A stretch of DNA of 64,000 bases, from contig NC_087070.1 of assembly GCF_963678635.1 (NCBI RefSeq), forward strand, positions 29,176,048-29,240,047, in the 5' to 3' direction. Within the stretch, counting starts at the first letter, position 1; every line of letters starts with the position of its first letter. Origin of the DNA: Symsagittifera roscoffensis (lineage: Eukaryota; Xenacoelomorpha; Acoela; Convolutidae). Both the position numbers and the translations under genes were made by a program. Under the pieces are notes generated by a model. It saw nothing but the letters and a program-made list of their open reading frames with translations. It had not been told where the DNA came from and did no database searches. Shown here piece after piece: positions 1 through 9,981 of this stretch.

Positions 1-187
1 TTTAAATTTCTAACTCTTCGTAACATGATACACAGAGGCGAAGCAGACTTCGCGCCACTTACAATACAATATAATAGAAAATGGCAAGGTAGTCGAAAGC
101 TACCAGTAAAAAATGAAAAAGGCAATAAACCACTAAAAAACACAATACGATGAAAACCTGTCGCAAAACGCGAATTCTATCAATAAA

Positions 188-500
188 CACAGCCAACAGA
201 CACATGGAAAAGAAAATTAAAAAAAACAAAAAAAGCAAAAAAAAATGAACGCAAAGAAACAGAAAAAAATGACTTTTGAAAAACGTCTACTTTCGAATTT
301 CAAACAAAAAATATAAGGCCGTAAAGCTCGTTGAACTTGAAGATGAATTTATAATTGACACTGTTTTGATAGAATTAAACCAATTTGAGACAACTAAATT
401 ATTGGAAAAAGTTTCTATTCCGCTGGGAGATCTTAAAATTAAATTACACTTTAAAACTAGATGCTTTTTTTGCGCCATTTCAGCTTTCAAAGAATGAATT
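188..500 (+). repeat. Dispersed repeat family 'GCCAACAGACAG', copy 1
   Basis: This copy begins with a GCCAACAGACA motif followed by TGAACGCAAAGAAACAG, then an AT-rich body and a TTCCGCTGGGAGATCTTAAAATTAA box. The same ordered landmarks recur near 17.2, 33.5, 36.2, 56.8, 59.8 and 62 kb. The open frame across 276-497 is incidental, because other copies carry stops and indels at the equivalent place. I see no terminal inverted repeats or coding capacity, so the element type is unknown. Confidence 0.65.
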
Positions 501-1119
501 TTGCCATCCTTCTAGCAAATGAACTGGAATTGAACTCAAAAAGGCATATATACACGTACAAAGCGCATTTATATTCATATACGCATTTATAAGTATGAAT
601 GCACTTCTTTTGTTATTAGAGCAGTCTTAGACTTTTCCTGAAAAAAAAATTATCACGACCTATTTGAGCCTGAAATTCATCGACTAGTTACTATGCAGAC
701 AAAAAGTGGTTGAAAGCGTGTTAATCCAAGAAAAAAACGGCCGAGATTTTTAGGACAAAGATTTTTTAAATTCGAAGTCTAAGTCGTCCGAAGCACACCA
801 ACGAAATTCAGTTTCGTTTTTCAAACAACGTAATATACTTTAACTAAGTTGATACAACACGTCAAAACTATTTCAGTCGAAGAAACACTTAACGCGAATT
901 AAACAAAAGCTTGAACACATCTACCTGCAACATTATAACTTCGGATATGGCAATTTTCAATGTTTAAGAAGCTGAATTATCACGAGAAGTGCCTGCTGAG
1001 GAAACTTAGCTACAAAAAAAATCCGATACACGATAGTGCAACAATAGAATAGGATCCCAGCTAAAGCCGGAGGAACCTGCTTGATTTATTTTGAATTTGT
1101 TGAACTGATGCGGGGTTTC

Positions 1120-2050
1120 AAAACTTGGTCTTCACCCAAAACCTTAGTTGCTTCTCCAATAAAAAGTTTTTTCGCGAATATGGCTTCCCACAACCTGTTG
1201 CCATGATCAAAATCTTGATCTCAAATTCAGCTGGGTAGTTTTCGAGAAAAGTCAATACGTTTCAAACAACGGACTTTACCGCGTCAAAATAGTGACTTTA
1301 CCGCGTCTCATTTTTTTGTCAGAAATTTTGGACACAGCCAATTATTCAAATGAGCTTCTTTCAGCTTTTTCTTTTGATTGAACCCAAAAGCTCACATTAG
1401 GAGGGTTTTTCGAGAAAAGTCAAAAGTCTCAAAAAACGGTCGAAAAATGGAAAACTTGTTTTTCGAGGGCCATGACTTGTTTTGAATTTTTTTTGGGTGT
1501 AACCACCAATGCACTGGAAATTCACAAAAATTTTTCTTTAGATGGAACTCAAATATCATTTTTGGGAGTGAAGTTTTCGAGAATTTCAAAAAACGGTCAA
1601 AAAATCACAAAAATGAATTTTCCGAGAACGAAAACTTTTTTGTATGAAAAACTGGGCATAGCCGCAAACGCACGGCAGCTTTTTATAACAATCTAGATTT
1701 GAGAGGATAGTTTTTGACAAAAAAAAATGAAAAACTATGAGTTTTCCAAGGACAATTTTTTTTTCGTAAAAAGATTTGGGTGTAGCCGCCGCTAATGCAG
1801 AGGAGCTCCCCTCAACCCGTTCTCTCTATTGAATCTAAAGTCTCAGAAGTTTCAAACATTGGACAAGAAATCAAAACATTCACTTTTCCGAGGGCCATAA
1901 CTTTTTTAAATTCATTTTTCGGAGGGCTAATACTTTTGTGTGGAAAAATGGGTGTAGCGGTTTATACAGGGAAGCTGCTCATAACCCGTGCTATCGATTG
2001 AAATCAACATTTTATATTTGATGGTAGTTTTTGAGTGAAAACAAAATCCA
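1120..2050 (+). repeat. Degenerate tandem repeat, units roughly 200-250 bp
   Basis: Ordered landmarks recur several times: TTTTCGAGAA(A)xxTCAA, CGAGGGCCATxACTT, GGGTGTAGCCGC, AATGCA(C)xGGAGCT and ATAACCCGTxCTATCGATTGAA. Good examples are at about 1395-1560, 1570-1690, 1715-1840 and 1850-2000. Units are diverged and of uneven length, suggesting an old satellite or minisatellite. Short ORFs here are by-products. Confidence 0.6.
1184..1258 (+). repeat. 75-bp direct repeat, copy A
   Basis: The segment from TGGCTTCCCACAACCTGTTG to TTTTCGAGAAAAGTCA is repeated essentially unchanged at about 3283-3357, with unrelated flanks. It belongs to the same landmark set as the 1.1-2.0 kb tandem region, so the 3.3-kb copy looks like a relocated piece of that repeat. 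Confidence 0.8.
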
Positions 2051-3282
2051 AAAATTATGGTTAAAATTTTCCCTAAGGATGTAAAAAAAGGAGGTTTGGT
2101 AAAAAAAACAGACTAGGAGAATAGTCAAAAACACTATTAAAAGGGCGGTCTTTCCTTTGTTACTTAAAAAAAACAATGAAGAGTTTTTGAGAAAAATAAA
2201 TAAATTTTTTGGGAAAAAAGAAAAAAATTCCAAAGCGTCTCAAAAAACCAAATCCCATACATTTTCATAACAACTATTATTATCAAACAAAAATTTATAG
2301 ATAAGCCAAATCCTTAAGCCCAGTAACAAAAAAACTGTTCACAAGCAGAAACGTTTAACTGAAAAAAAAGCTGACAAAAATTAACACCGCTCAAAATTGA
2401 ATTAAGAATAACAATATAGAAAAAGAAAAATAAACAAAAAAAGTATTGGAAGAAAAAAAGCAAAAAACAATTAACTGATATTTATAAACGAAAAAATTTC
2501 AAAGTTATGAGCAGAGACTATAATTTTTTGAAAAAAAATAATTTCTGATCTGATACCGTTATTGATGTAGAAAATATTTAGACCACAGAGCACTTAATGC
2601 AATAAAAATTCGGTTGATGAAAAAATACCATGAAAATGCGCATAGCCCCATGATTTCAAAAAATATTATTCTACCCGGACAAAAAACTTTAAAAACGTTT
2701 TTTTTTTCGAAGTGCGTTGAAATTTTGTTTAGAAGACACGACGTGATTAGTTTAGCAGAATTACTGGATGCAATTTACTTTGGGAAACACGGGCCCAATT
2801 TTAACCCCAAAAACAATTTTACCCTTAAATATTTGTCTTTCATGATCAGCCAAAAAATATGGGCTCAATTACAGATATTACTATATCAAATTGTAGCCCT
2901 ACAAAATTGATAAAACATAATCTTCTCACATTTGTATATATAAATTTATTTTTGTTTGATAGCCAAAAATGTCATTTGTTTACTGTTAAACATTTATCAA
3001 ATTTAATTTTAGGAGATTATAATTATTTTGTTGTACTGTGGCTATAAAAGAGGCTCACTTTGACAACGTTTTTTTTGCAATGGAAGGATAGTTATGATGT
3101 AATTTTTGAGTGATTAAAAAGCCAAAAATGATTTAAAAAAAAAGGTCCCGAATTTTGCAAAAAAATTGCACTAAATTAATTTTCAGCAAAATGTCTAACA
3201 AAGTCTTGGCTTCTTTTTTTAAAGTCTAACATCAGCCTAATCTGATAAATTACAAGTTTTATTCAACTTTTTCATAAAATGT

Positions 3283-3357
3283 GGCTTCCCACAACCTGTT
3301 GCCATGATCAAAATCTTGATCTCAAATTCAGCTGGGTAGTTTTCGAGAAAAGTCAGG
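3283..3357 (+). repeat. 75-bp direct repeat, copy B
   Basis: This is the second copy of the segment at 1184-1258. Similarity stops abruptly on both sides, and the right side continues with CTCCTGAGGCGGACTTCTGAGGCGGG, itself a short tandem repeat of the GCGGACTTCTGAGG kind. Confidence 0.8.
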
Positions 3358-3435
3358 CTCCTGAGGCGGACTTCTGAGGCGGGTTAAAGGGCCGCTCACG
3401 CGTTATTAGCTTGAAGAATACGGTGCGGATAATTT

Positions 3436-4090
3436 TAACACAGAGGCAAAGCTTTGTTTTGCAAACACTAGCGAGAACACGACATAAAGCAGCTCTATAG
3501 TAAACAAATAGAAAATAGAAATAAGCCTCGAATTAGCAAAAATTCGGCTAGGTCTAGGATTCGATCTGTGCACTATTGAAACCATGAGATATTGAGTCTC
3601 ACGCATTAGCCACTCAGCCACGCAGGCTTAACCATCGACTAACACTAGTCACGAATAGAGCAGCTACATATGCTTACAAAATGCCTATGCAATTCAGCAA
3701 AAGTGGCACCAAATACAAATAGACACAATTTAGAAAGTAACCATTTCGAATATAACAAACTGAAGGCATCCACACTAATTTTGCATGTAACAAATCTCAA
3801 AGCTTAAAGCCACTTTATTTAAAGATTAGGCATTTTAAAAAATACGAGCTATATTGAGGTAGAAAATTTCTGAAATCGAATTTTTATTATTTTCCTGTTG
3901 TTTGAAACAAAATCAAATAAATTTTTTCGGTTCATTTCATGAATTAAAAATGCATCAACTGTGTAAACTTATTACTGTTCGAATGTAAAAACTGGCATGA
4001 AATAAAAAGTGGCACCAATATTTGCGACTTGGGTTAGAAAAAAGGAGGTTCTTAATAATACACTAAGCTGAGGCTAGTGTTATCAACACT
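3436..4090. repeat. 650-bp dispersed repeat with internal tRNA-Leu-like sequence, copy 1
   Basis: The repeat runs from AACACAGAGGCAAAGC, through a minus-strand tRNA-like segment (about 3548-3632) and a body with CAGCTACATATG, GGTTCATTTCATGAATTAAA and GTGGCACCAATATTTGCGAC, to a tail CTTAATAATACACTAAGCTG. A closely ordered copy lies at 8050-8640 and partial copies at 8690-9015, 27600-27790, 33000-33260 and 60040-60300. Near the ends are AACACTAGC (3464) and GCTAGTGTT (4073), a possible 9-bp terminal inverted repeat. Whether this is a SINE fused to other sequence or a MITE that captured a tRNA gene is unresolved. Confidence 0.7.
3548..3632 (-). other. tRNA-Leu(CAA)-like pseudogene inside repeat
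   Basis: Read on the minus strand, box A TGGCTGAGTGG is near canonical and box B AGATCGAATCC is degenerate. The anticodon arm pairs TGAGA with TCTCA around a 7-base loop CTCAATA, giving anticodon CAA. A long variable region fits a type II tRNA such as Leu. The T stem pairs poorly, so this is a tRNA-derived promoter relic rather than a working tRNA gene. Confidence 0.7.
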
Positions 4091-4898
4091 GTATACTTCG
4101 TGCTATTAACACGTCAGCGGCCATTGAACACGCCCCAGAAATTTTTCCAAAATTTATAGAGGCATGCTTATTCATTTAAATGATACGCTGATGTATGCGA
4201 AATATATCACTTTAAATTGCATGTGTGTGGAATTTTTATTTTTTTTTTGAAAATTTCATGATTATTTCAAATGAAAAAAAATGAACTCAATAGATATTGA
4301 AGGGCAGTCAGAACATTCATTGCGCCGCCCAGATACGAGTAGTTTTGTTTAATGTTTATTTTCAATAGCATTATCTTTGCCATTTCTTCGTGTGCGTTGA
4401 TAACTGTTTTTGTTAATAAATTATAAAAAAGGTAGACAATTCAATTACTGTTGTTGATAAAAGACCTGTTTACATGTAATACTTCGGCCGACCATATGCC
4501 AGTACAATTTATGCTCACTTCAGTTTAGATGGCAACGCGATAAATCTAAAGGCTACTTCAATTTAGTAGAATTCCTTTTGGGAAACAATTTCATCGGTCA
4601 CTCAAAAATGGAAGCTATTTTCAATTTGCTTGAAAGCTAGATGTAATAATCGTATTCTCTCACAGCATCCTAAAAAGTGCACTTAACCCTTCGTCAAAAT
4701 GTCACAAAACCTCTCAATTAAATGGAAACTTAATTAACAAGCGTTGAAAAGTCAGGCTTGAAAAATACTAACAACTTTTTACTACTACGCCGGCAATTAC
4801 AACAGAAAACAGAGCATTGAAACATCCAAAAATATGAAACCTTTTTTTTACCAGGCCAGAAATTTGTAAGCAAATCGGCCATGAAGTGAGAAACTTAC

Positions 4899-5154
4899 AT
4901 GCACTGCGAAAAGTTTGTATGTGGTGATCTTGGATCCATTATCACTATTAGGAGGCTGCCATCCCACCACTAGTGAGTTGCGTGCTGCTGTCTTCAACAC
5001 AGGGGGCGATGGTCTATCGGGTGGGAGTCCCTTGGAGGTGAAGGAGATAAGAGCACTGTAGTGACCTCTGACCTCGTCCACAGTGGCCTGCAGAGACACT
5101 TCGTAGTCGTGCAGGGGCGAGAGGGGCTCGAGAAGACAGTTGCACACATTTCCA
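4899..5154 (-). CDS. FNDC3-like gene, coding exon 6 (end of FN3-1 and start of FN3-2)
   Basis: This exon encodes about residues 511-595 of the visible protein. It completes the first fibronectin type III domain (motif LxPLxDYEVxLQATVxEVxG) and starts the second with RPSPPVLKTAARNSLVVGW, then NSDNGSKITTY. The second stretch matches the position and pattern of the FNDC3A/B FN3 strand (PPxLxxRSxxSLxLxWxxPxDNGSKITNY). The acceptor is ATTTCAG before 5154. The donor at 4898 is the consensus GTAAGT. Length is 256 bp, entering in phase 2 and leaving in phase 0. FNDC3 proteins have about nine FN3 repeats and a C-terminal membrane anchor, so most of the gene is left of the window. Confidence 0.85.
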
Positions 5155-5464
5155 CTGAAATAGAGGACAAAACTCAATCTACAACCACAAAAAATTTCTA
5201 GCACCGATCTACAGAAAACGACAATATCTGCGTAACAGTATTTTTAACAGAAAACTTTGAAACTCTCAGGCTGAAAATTAAAGTCGCTCCGGTCATTGGG
5301 GGCTTCAAACTACCTGCAACCCGAGCAGATGCTGACTGAGTAATTACTTCAGAGCCTCGCGTTGATACTTCTATAAGCAGCTTAGCAGTCGCGCATTGCG
5401 CTTTTGAGATTTCGGACATTAACGCACGCAAAATAAGCGATAAAAAATCAGTCAAATAATTTAC
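5155..5464 (-). other. FNDC3-like intron 5, 310 bp
   Basis: This short intron is bounded by GTAAAT at 5464 and a TTTCAG acceptor at 5155. An open frame crosses it, but the exon-to-exon reading (TG joined to T, giving Cys) restores the family FN3 pattern and reading through does not. No repeat is seen. Confidence 0.7.
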
Positions 5465-5687
5465 CATGTTATTTGGGTGCGTTTGTTTGTCTCTTTTTCT
5501 CCCCAGCTGATCACATAGACCACTCTATCAACAATACTACCTCCGGATGACGTCAGCGAGTTAGGGGGGAATGTAGTGGGATTGCAACTGTCCCATATCA
5601 CTTTGGCTCTTGTTGCCTCGATCTCCACCACCCGTGGAGCACCAACTGACGAAAGAGCAGTCTTCACTCTTTCAACATAGTCGGCAC
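5465..5687 (-). CDS. FNDC3-like gene, coding exon 5 (linker helix and start of FN3-1)
   Basis: The exon encodes about residues 436-509. It opens with GADYVERVKTALSSVGAPRV, which matches the conserved FNDC3 linker (ELEVKRVQDILSGIxxPxV) just before the first FN3 domain. Then come EIEATRAKVIWD and a long loop of Ser, Pro and Gly before VVYVISW. The tryptophan of IWD is the core FN3 residue. The acceptor is AATCAG before 5687 and the donor GTAAAT after 5465. Length is 223 bp, phases 1 to 2. This exon is the strongest evidence for the FNDC3 assignment. Confidence 0.87.
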
Positions 5688-5769
5688 CTGATTATACAGA
5701 AACAGTACAAAACAAATACAAAACTCGAATTATAAACTGTCAATTCAAAAAGAGACATTAATTACTAAC

Positions 5770-6216
5770 CAGTTGGTTCCTGATAGGGTACCAATTTGAC
5801 TTTTCTCTTTGCCCTTCGGGACCCACCAGTGGCTGAGAGAGCCCCATTGGACACGATTCCACTGTCGTCGCAGAGGGGAGATGACATTGATGAGCAGTGC
5901 CTATGATGGTCGCTGGTCGGTGAATGAGGACCCGGACTTCCGCGGCTACTGTATGATGAGTCGTGTGACTTCTCGCTACAAGGAGACACCTGTCGGCTCC
6001 CTGTCCTTCTAGTAGTGCCGTTGGACGCATGATTATGACGAGTGTCCACGTGTAACATACAGGAAGTGTCGCCCGATGACGAATGCTGTTTGGAATCCCC
6101 AAGAATGATTACTTCTTCCTCCGAGTTTGTCTGATGGTGTTGGTCTCTGCTGTCTGGCTCACATATGAACAATCCACTGTCATTCCCATTATCGCTTGCC
6201 TCTTCTTTTGTTTTTC
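5770..6216 (-). CDS. FNDC3-like gene, coding exon 4 (low-complexity Ser/His/Gly-rich region)
   Basis: This 447-bp exon encodes about residues 287-435. It has no folded domain. The sequence is rich in Ser, His, Arg and Gly (for example SSYSSRGSPGPHSPTSDHHR) and ends in a basic patch RRAKRKVKLV. In vertebrate FNDC3A/B the region before the first FN3 domain is also Ser/Gly-rich, basic and disordered. The acceptor is CGTGTAG before 6216, the donor GTTAGT after 5770, and phase is 1 at both ends. A codon-spanning G|GA junction joins it cleanly to exon 3. Confidence 0.8.
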
Positions 6217-7489
6217 CTACACGAATAAACTGATGTCGGAAATGTTTTAATGAAAATTTCGCACGGATTAAAAAATTGATTCATCTTAATCCGGATGAAA
6301 AACCTAGATAAAAGCAGCGTCCACTCATTAAGAGCAATTATCCGCGAAACATCAAGTTAACACAATTCGAAAACGGACTTTTTGTTTATTTCAGTCTAAA
6401 GCATACAGGTAGCTCATTTTTTTTTCATTTGCGAACACTTGGCACCACTCAATCGAACACCATTCACTTGCTATCAATGAAAATTATACTTGAAATTCTG
6501 AGTTACTAATTGTTGAAGGTATGCATATTTAAAACACCGAACAATGTCAGACACCTGTGTCGCTGAGCACAAAGCAGTTGCAATTGATGTGTGCGTGCAA
6601 AGGAAGACAACGTCAAAGATCACTGATATCAAAAAACTTAAATTCAGGAAGAAAACACTGAAAGACCGAGCAGCAGTTTCGGATGTATTTTTACAGCCCA
6701 GAGTGATGTTAACCGAGAAACAACAGTTCATTTATCAAGTTACTCTGCTATTCGAATGCTTCTGTCTACAGAATTTCTGCCCGTAGAAGACGTCCCCGCT
6801 GCTTAGAACTTCTTCAAAGTGTAGCATTCGAAGACACACAACCGAATTTTAACTATTTGGCAGACTGACTACAAGGAAAATAGAAGCCCAGATTTGACAT
6901 AGAGGAATGGAGTTGTCATCAAAGAGTACAAAACAACCTTCCCAACAACAACGCTGTAGAAAGTTAGAACATCGATTTCGTTAAACTAGTCAATAGCAAG
7001 CACCCTTTCTTTCCAAAATTCATCGTGAAGTTCAAGGAAGAACAAAAGAAGATAGCAATTTTTCTTTAAAAAATGAGCACAGGACAAAAATTAGCCAGAC
7101 CCATTAAAATTAAATGCCAAAAACTTGATACCAATAACTTAATGACTATGATTAGGTTGCATCATTCCGATATCATTGAGTTTCTGTGTAAATATATTTA
7201 TATAATTAAACTAAAAACATAAGTTTATTTCGTTTTCAATTTTTAAAATTAATTCAGTATTGCTAAGCAATAAAAATTTTCCAAGTTCAACTATTTTCCT
7301 TGATATTTCAAAAATGAGCTAGTCGATCTGAAACCGGCAAAAATAAGTTACATGAAAGGTGTTGATTTTCCTTTCTTATCGCCTAACTCTCTAAGTTTGA
7401 GCCCATTTTTTGTACTCTAGATATACCAATTTCATACGCACCCATATTTCTTTTTTTTCCGGAAACTTGGAAAGAAATTAATTTGTGCC

Positions 7490-7570
7490 TTCGGGTATCG
7501 ATCCTTTGATCTCTAGGGTTTGAGTCTTTTACTTTAACGACTTTACCATGAGGCATTTCATTTTTGATGA
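7490..7570 (-). other. tRNA-like relic
   Basis: The minus strand reads TGCCTCATGGTAAAGTCGTT, then an anticodon-like loop CTCAAAC and a box B-like GATCGATACCCGAAGGCA. The ends can pair as an acceptor stem, but the anticodon stem is poor. It resembles the tRNA-Leu-like sequences at 3.6, 8.2 and 8.8 kb and is probably a degraded SINE head. Confidence 0.45.
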
Positions 7571-7724
7571 TTTTTTTCAATCGTTCTTTGATATTTTATT
7601 ACCCTCAAATTGAAGTTTCAAGCGTAAATCAATTCTGTCGGCGCCAAAAGATCAAGTACAAAAAATTCAAATGGTTTTGGATTGTTTTGTATGAGACTGA
7701 GTTTAATAAATGTTTAGAGATGTT

Positions 7725-7772
7725 TCGGAAGGTTTTGTATGGGACTGTTTTGTATGGGACTATTTTGTATGA
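7725..7772 (+). repeat. Minisatellite (A/G)TTTTGTATGGGACT
   Basis: TTTTGTATGGGACTG / TTTTGTATGGGACTA / TTTTGTATGAGCAC follow each other head to tail, with a related TTTTGTATGAGACTG just upstream at 7685. This is a short 15-bp tandem repeat, one of several in the intron. Confidence 0.75.
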
Positions 7773-8049
7773 GCACAGCAATAAAAAAGCCCGTCAAAAA
7801 AAAACTTTCACGACAGAATCTGAATTTCATTTGTGTTAAGCTCAATGAGAACGTAATGTACGGCAAAACCCAGTATTTAACTATATTATACTCTCACTGG
7901 CGTATTGTCATTTGTGTAAGTCCTGCCCTTTAGATATGTTTCAGCATGATTTATTGAGCGGTTAGGCAATTCTTTCACTGAGGTATGCATGGGTTAGATG
8001 CTTCTACTGATTCTCTGAGAAACTTGACGAAAGAGAGTTCTAATTTTTT

Positions 8050-8640
8050 AACAGAGGAGAAACTTCGCAAAAACTAGCGAGAGCACGACAAAAAGCACCT
8101 CTAGAAAATGCAATAAAAAAAAACATAACGGAGCCTCGAAGTAGCAGAATCCGGCTAGCTCTAATATTCGATCTGCGACCTATTGCAATCAAGAGATTCT
8201 AAGACTCACGCACTAACTACTCAGCCACACACTTAACCACCACCAAAGTCTAGTCACAAAAAAAGCAGCTACATATGATTAAAAATGGCCAATGCGTTTC
8301 AGCAGAAGTAGCACCAATACAATAGACACAATTTTGCATGTAACAAATCGCAAAGCATAAAACCACATTGAGTATAAATTATGCCATTCAAAAAAAAATG
8401 CGAGCTATATTGAGTGAGAAAACTCTTATATTTATGTTGTTTGAAACAAATAGATTTTTTTTCGGTTCATTTGATGAACTAAAAAAGTATCAACTGTGTC
8501 AACTTGTTACTATTCGAATGTCAAAGCACATGCTATCAAAAAGTGCAAAGGTGCTCGAAGAGTGGCTCCAATATTTGCTACTAAGGTTAGAAAAAAATTA
8601 GGTTCTTAATAATACACTAAGCTGACGCTAGTGTAATTAC
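8050..8640. repeat. 650-bp dispersed repeat with tRNA-Leu-like core, copy 2
   Basis: It has the same order of landmarks as 3436-4090: AACAGAGGAGAAAC, GCGAGAGCACGAC, a minus-strand tRNA-like segment (about 8155-8240, with TGGCTGAGTAG as box A), CAGCTACATATG, GGTTCATTTGATGAAC, CTCCAATATTTGC and AATAATACACTAAGCTGACG. Insertions and deletions separate the copies, so they are old. An ORF at 8368-8601 is incidental. Confidence 0.75.
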
Positions 8641-8689
8641 CTTCGCTTATCAACTCAGACTTAATTCAGCTAATCCTCAAAGTGTTATA

Positions 8690-9015
8690 CAGAGCAAACA
8701 CTAGCGGAAACACGAACTAAAATCAGCTCTATAAAACTCGAAAGGAAACAAAATTCGGCTACGACTCGGATTCGAACCTACGCCCTACTGCGATCAAAAG
8801 ATTATAAGTCTCACGCACTATCCACTCATCCACGGACGCTTGATTAATAATAAACACTAGCCACAGATAAATCAGAGAACAGATGCTATGCAATTTCCAA
8901 TGTTACAATGAAATTTCCATATAAGTGAACACTTTCAATGAAACTTTTATTTGCGAGAAAGGGTAGAAAAAAAAAGGTTCGTACTAATACACTAGCGCTC
9001 GCAAGTGTGATGAGT
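8690..9015. repeat. 650-bp dispersed repeat, shortened copy 3
   Basis: It contains AAACACTAGCGGAAACACG, a minus-strand tRNA-like segment (about 8755-8840, box B GGTTCGAATCC intact, loop CTTATAA) and an abbreviated tail ending AATACACTAGCGCTCGCAAG. The middle of the element is missing compared with copies 1 and 2. The box B is the best preserved of the set. Confidence 0.65.
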
Positions 9016-9157
9016 GAGCTATATCTTCGAGTACTTAAGGTCAATATTAACTCAAACAGAATGGTCATATAGAATTTTATGTTTTGTAACATCTGATAAC
9101 TAAGTAAATCAGCATAACATGACATGACGCCAATTTAGGGACGTCTTAATTACTGAC

Positions 9158-9623
9158 CTCGTTTCCAAGGATTGTAGTCTCCCATTCCCGAGGGTGATCC
9201 GTCTGGCGCTCTCTCACTCAAATCGGACGCTCTCCTCTTGTGGTCTCGCTTGTCATTTCCTTCTTCCGTGAACACTCTCAACTCCCCTTCAATTACTCCT
9301 TCCTCCTCCTCCGCGTGATCACTCTTCGAGGGAGAGGAGCTCAATGAAGGTACCAGAAGAGACGCCTTGTCCCGTATCTCGTACGTGGTAGTCGGCTTTG
9401 CCCCTCGTGCCGTAGGAATGTTACAGGAAGCGGCTGTAGATGCAGATATTTTTGGAACATCGCCCATTACACTGGTCATGAGTCCGTCAGAAGACGCGAA
9501 GTTAAGGATGGCCGGCCCGTGTATGATTCTGATTTTGTCACCTACTTTAACCGTGCACTTTTCCCCATCAGGGATTCGATAAGTGTGCTCTCCAGTTCGA
9601 ACCAGTCTGTTGCCACCATCGCT
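9158..9623 (-). CDS. FNDC3-like gene, coding exon 3 (N-terminal beta-rich segment)
   Basis: This 466-bp exon encodes about residues 132-286. Its first half (EHTYRIPDGEKCTVKVGDKI, then HGPAILNFASSDGLMTSVMG) resembles the conserved FNDC3 N-terminus, in which a value-rich strand segment (GETFTIRAEDGT) is followed by a GPAEVPMMSPNG-type motif. The second half is charged and disordered, with an acidic EEEEG run and a KRDHKRR patch. The acceptor is TTTTAG before 9623, the donor GTCAGT after 9158. It enters in phase 0 and leaves in phase 1. The N-terminal homology is weaker than in exon 5. Confidence 0.78.
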
Positions 9624-9726
9624 CTAAAATTCAAGCATAGTTCAGGTATATAACAAAGATAACCGGTTGCTGTGCAAGTAGCACAAAATATTCCGACACC
9701 AGTAAATTTGAATTTTAAAAAATGTT

Positions 9727-9741
9727 AACGTTATTTTTAGT
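9727..9741. repeat. 15-bp target-site duplication, left copy
   Basis: AACGTTATTTTTAGT occurs here and at 14107-14121, exactly at the outer ends of the split SINE. The length and AT-rich sequence fit target-primed integration by LINE machinery. Confidence 0.88.
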
Positions 9742-9851
9742 TATTTTCTTTATTAGCCCCCGGCCTGCTCAGTGCAGGGCCAACCGTGGGGGAGGGGGAG
9801 ATGTCATCCATGTTGCCGCCGCCGGTCCCACCTTGAGGAGGCGGATGACAC
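9742..9851 (-). mobile_element. SINE, 3' half (split by the LINE); tail side
   Basis: On the minus strand this reads CCTCCTCAAGGTGGGACCGG, GATGACATCTCCCC and finally GCCGGGGGCTAATAAAGAAA. It matches, in order, the body and A-rich tail of the SINE at 53921-54134. The 5' half is at 14016-14106 on the other side of the LINE. Immediately outside the tail is AACGTTATTTTTAGT (9727-9741), repeated exactly at 14107-14121 as the target-site duplication. Confidence 0.85.
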
Positions 9852-9981
9852 AGTCAGAAGCAACAAAATGAGCAGCGCTGAATAGTCGCTTTTTCTTGCC
9901 GCGTTTAAACAAATTGTTTTGCTTCGAATTTCTCAATTCTTTCTTTACGTGTGAAATTTCTTTACTACTAATTTCAAACTT

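Larger units (their letters stand above)
1..4898. other. Left flank: intron of the FNDC3-like gene, repeat-rich, no exon seen
   Basis: No coding exon could be recognised on either strand left of the last visible FNDC3-like exon, which ends at a strong donor at 4899. The stretch is therefore read as intron of that minus-strand gene, whose remaining FN3 repeats should lie beyond the left edge. It contains a dispersed-repeat fragment (about 188-500), a degenerate tandem region (about 1120-2050), a duplicated 75-bp segment (1184 and 3283) and a repeat with a tRNA-Leu-like core (3436-4090). The remainder is AT-rich sequence in which I see nothing. The intron assignment is inference. Confidence 0.5.
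6217..9157. other. FNDC3-like intron 3, repeat-bearing
   Basis: This is the intron between exons 3 and 4. About 6220-7480 is AT-rich with no recognisable element. The right half carries a tRNA-like relic (7490-7570), a second full copy of the 650-bp repeat (8050-8640) and a partial third (8690-9015). An ORF at 6544-6786 has balanced composition but no splice signals or family resemblance, and I leave it out. Confidence 0.7.

Noticed and set aside
5198-5467. Minus-strand ORF spanning an intron of the FNDC3-like gene
   Set aside because: Wrong frame for the FN3 domain. Splicing from 5465 to 5154 gives the family pattern; this reading does not.
6544-6786. 80-residue plus-strand ORF in an FNDC3-like intron
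   Set aside because: Balanced composition but no homologue recognised, antisense to the gene, and fully overlapped by another ORF on the opposite strand.
8755-8840. Functional tRNA gene on the minus strand
   Set aside because: Box B is intact but the anticodon and T stems pair poorly, and the sequence is embedded in a repeated element with sister copies at 3.6 and 8.2 kb.
9367-9582. Plus-strand ORF opposite FNDC3-like exon 3
   Set aside because: A shadow of the real coding exon on the minus strand.
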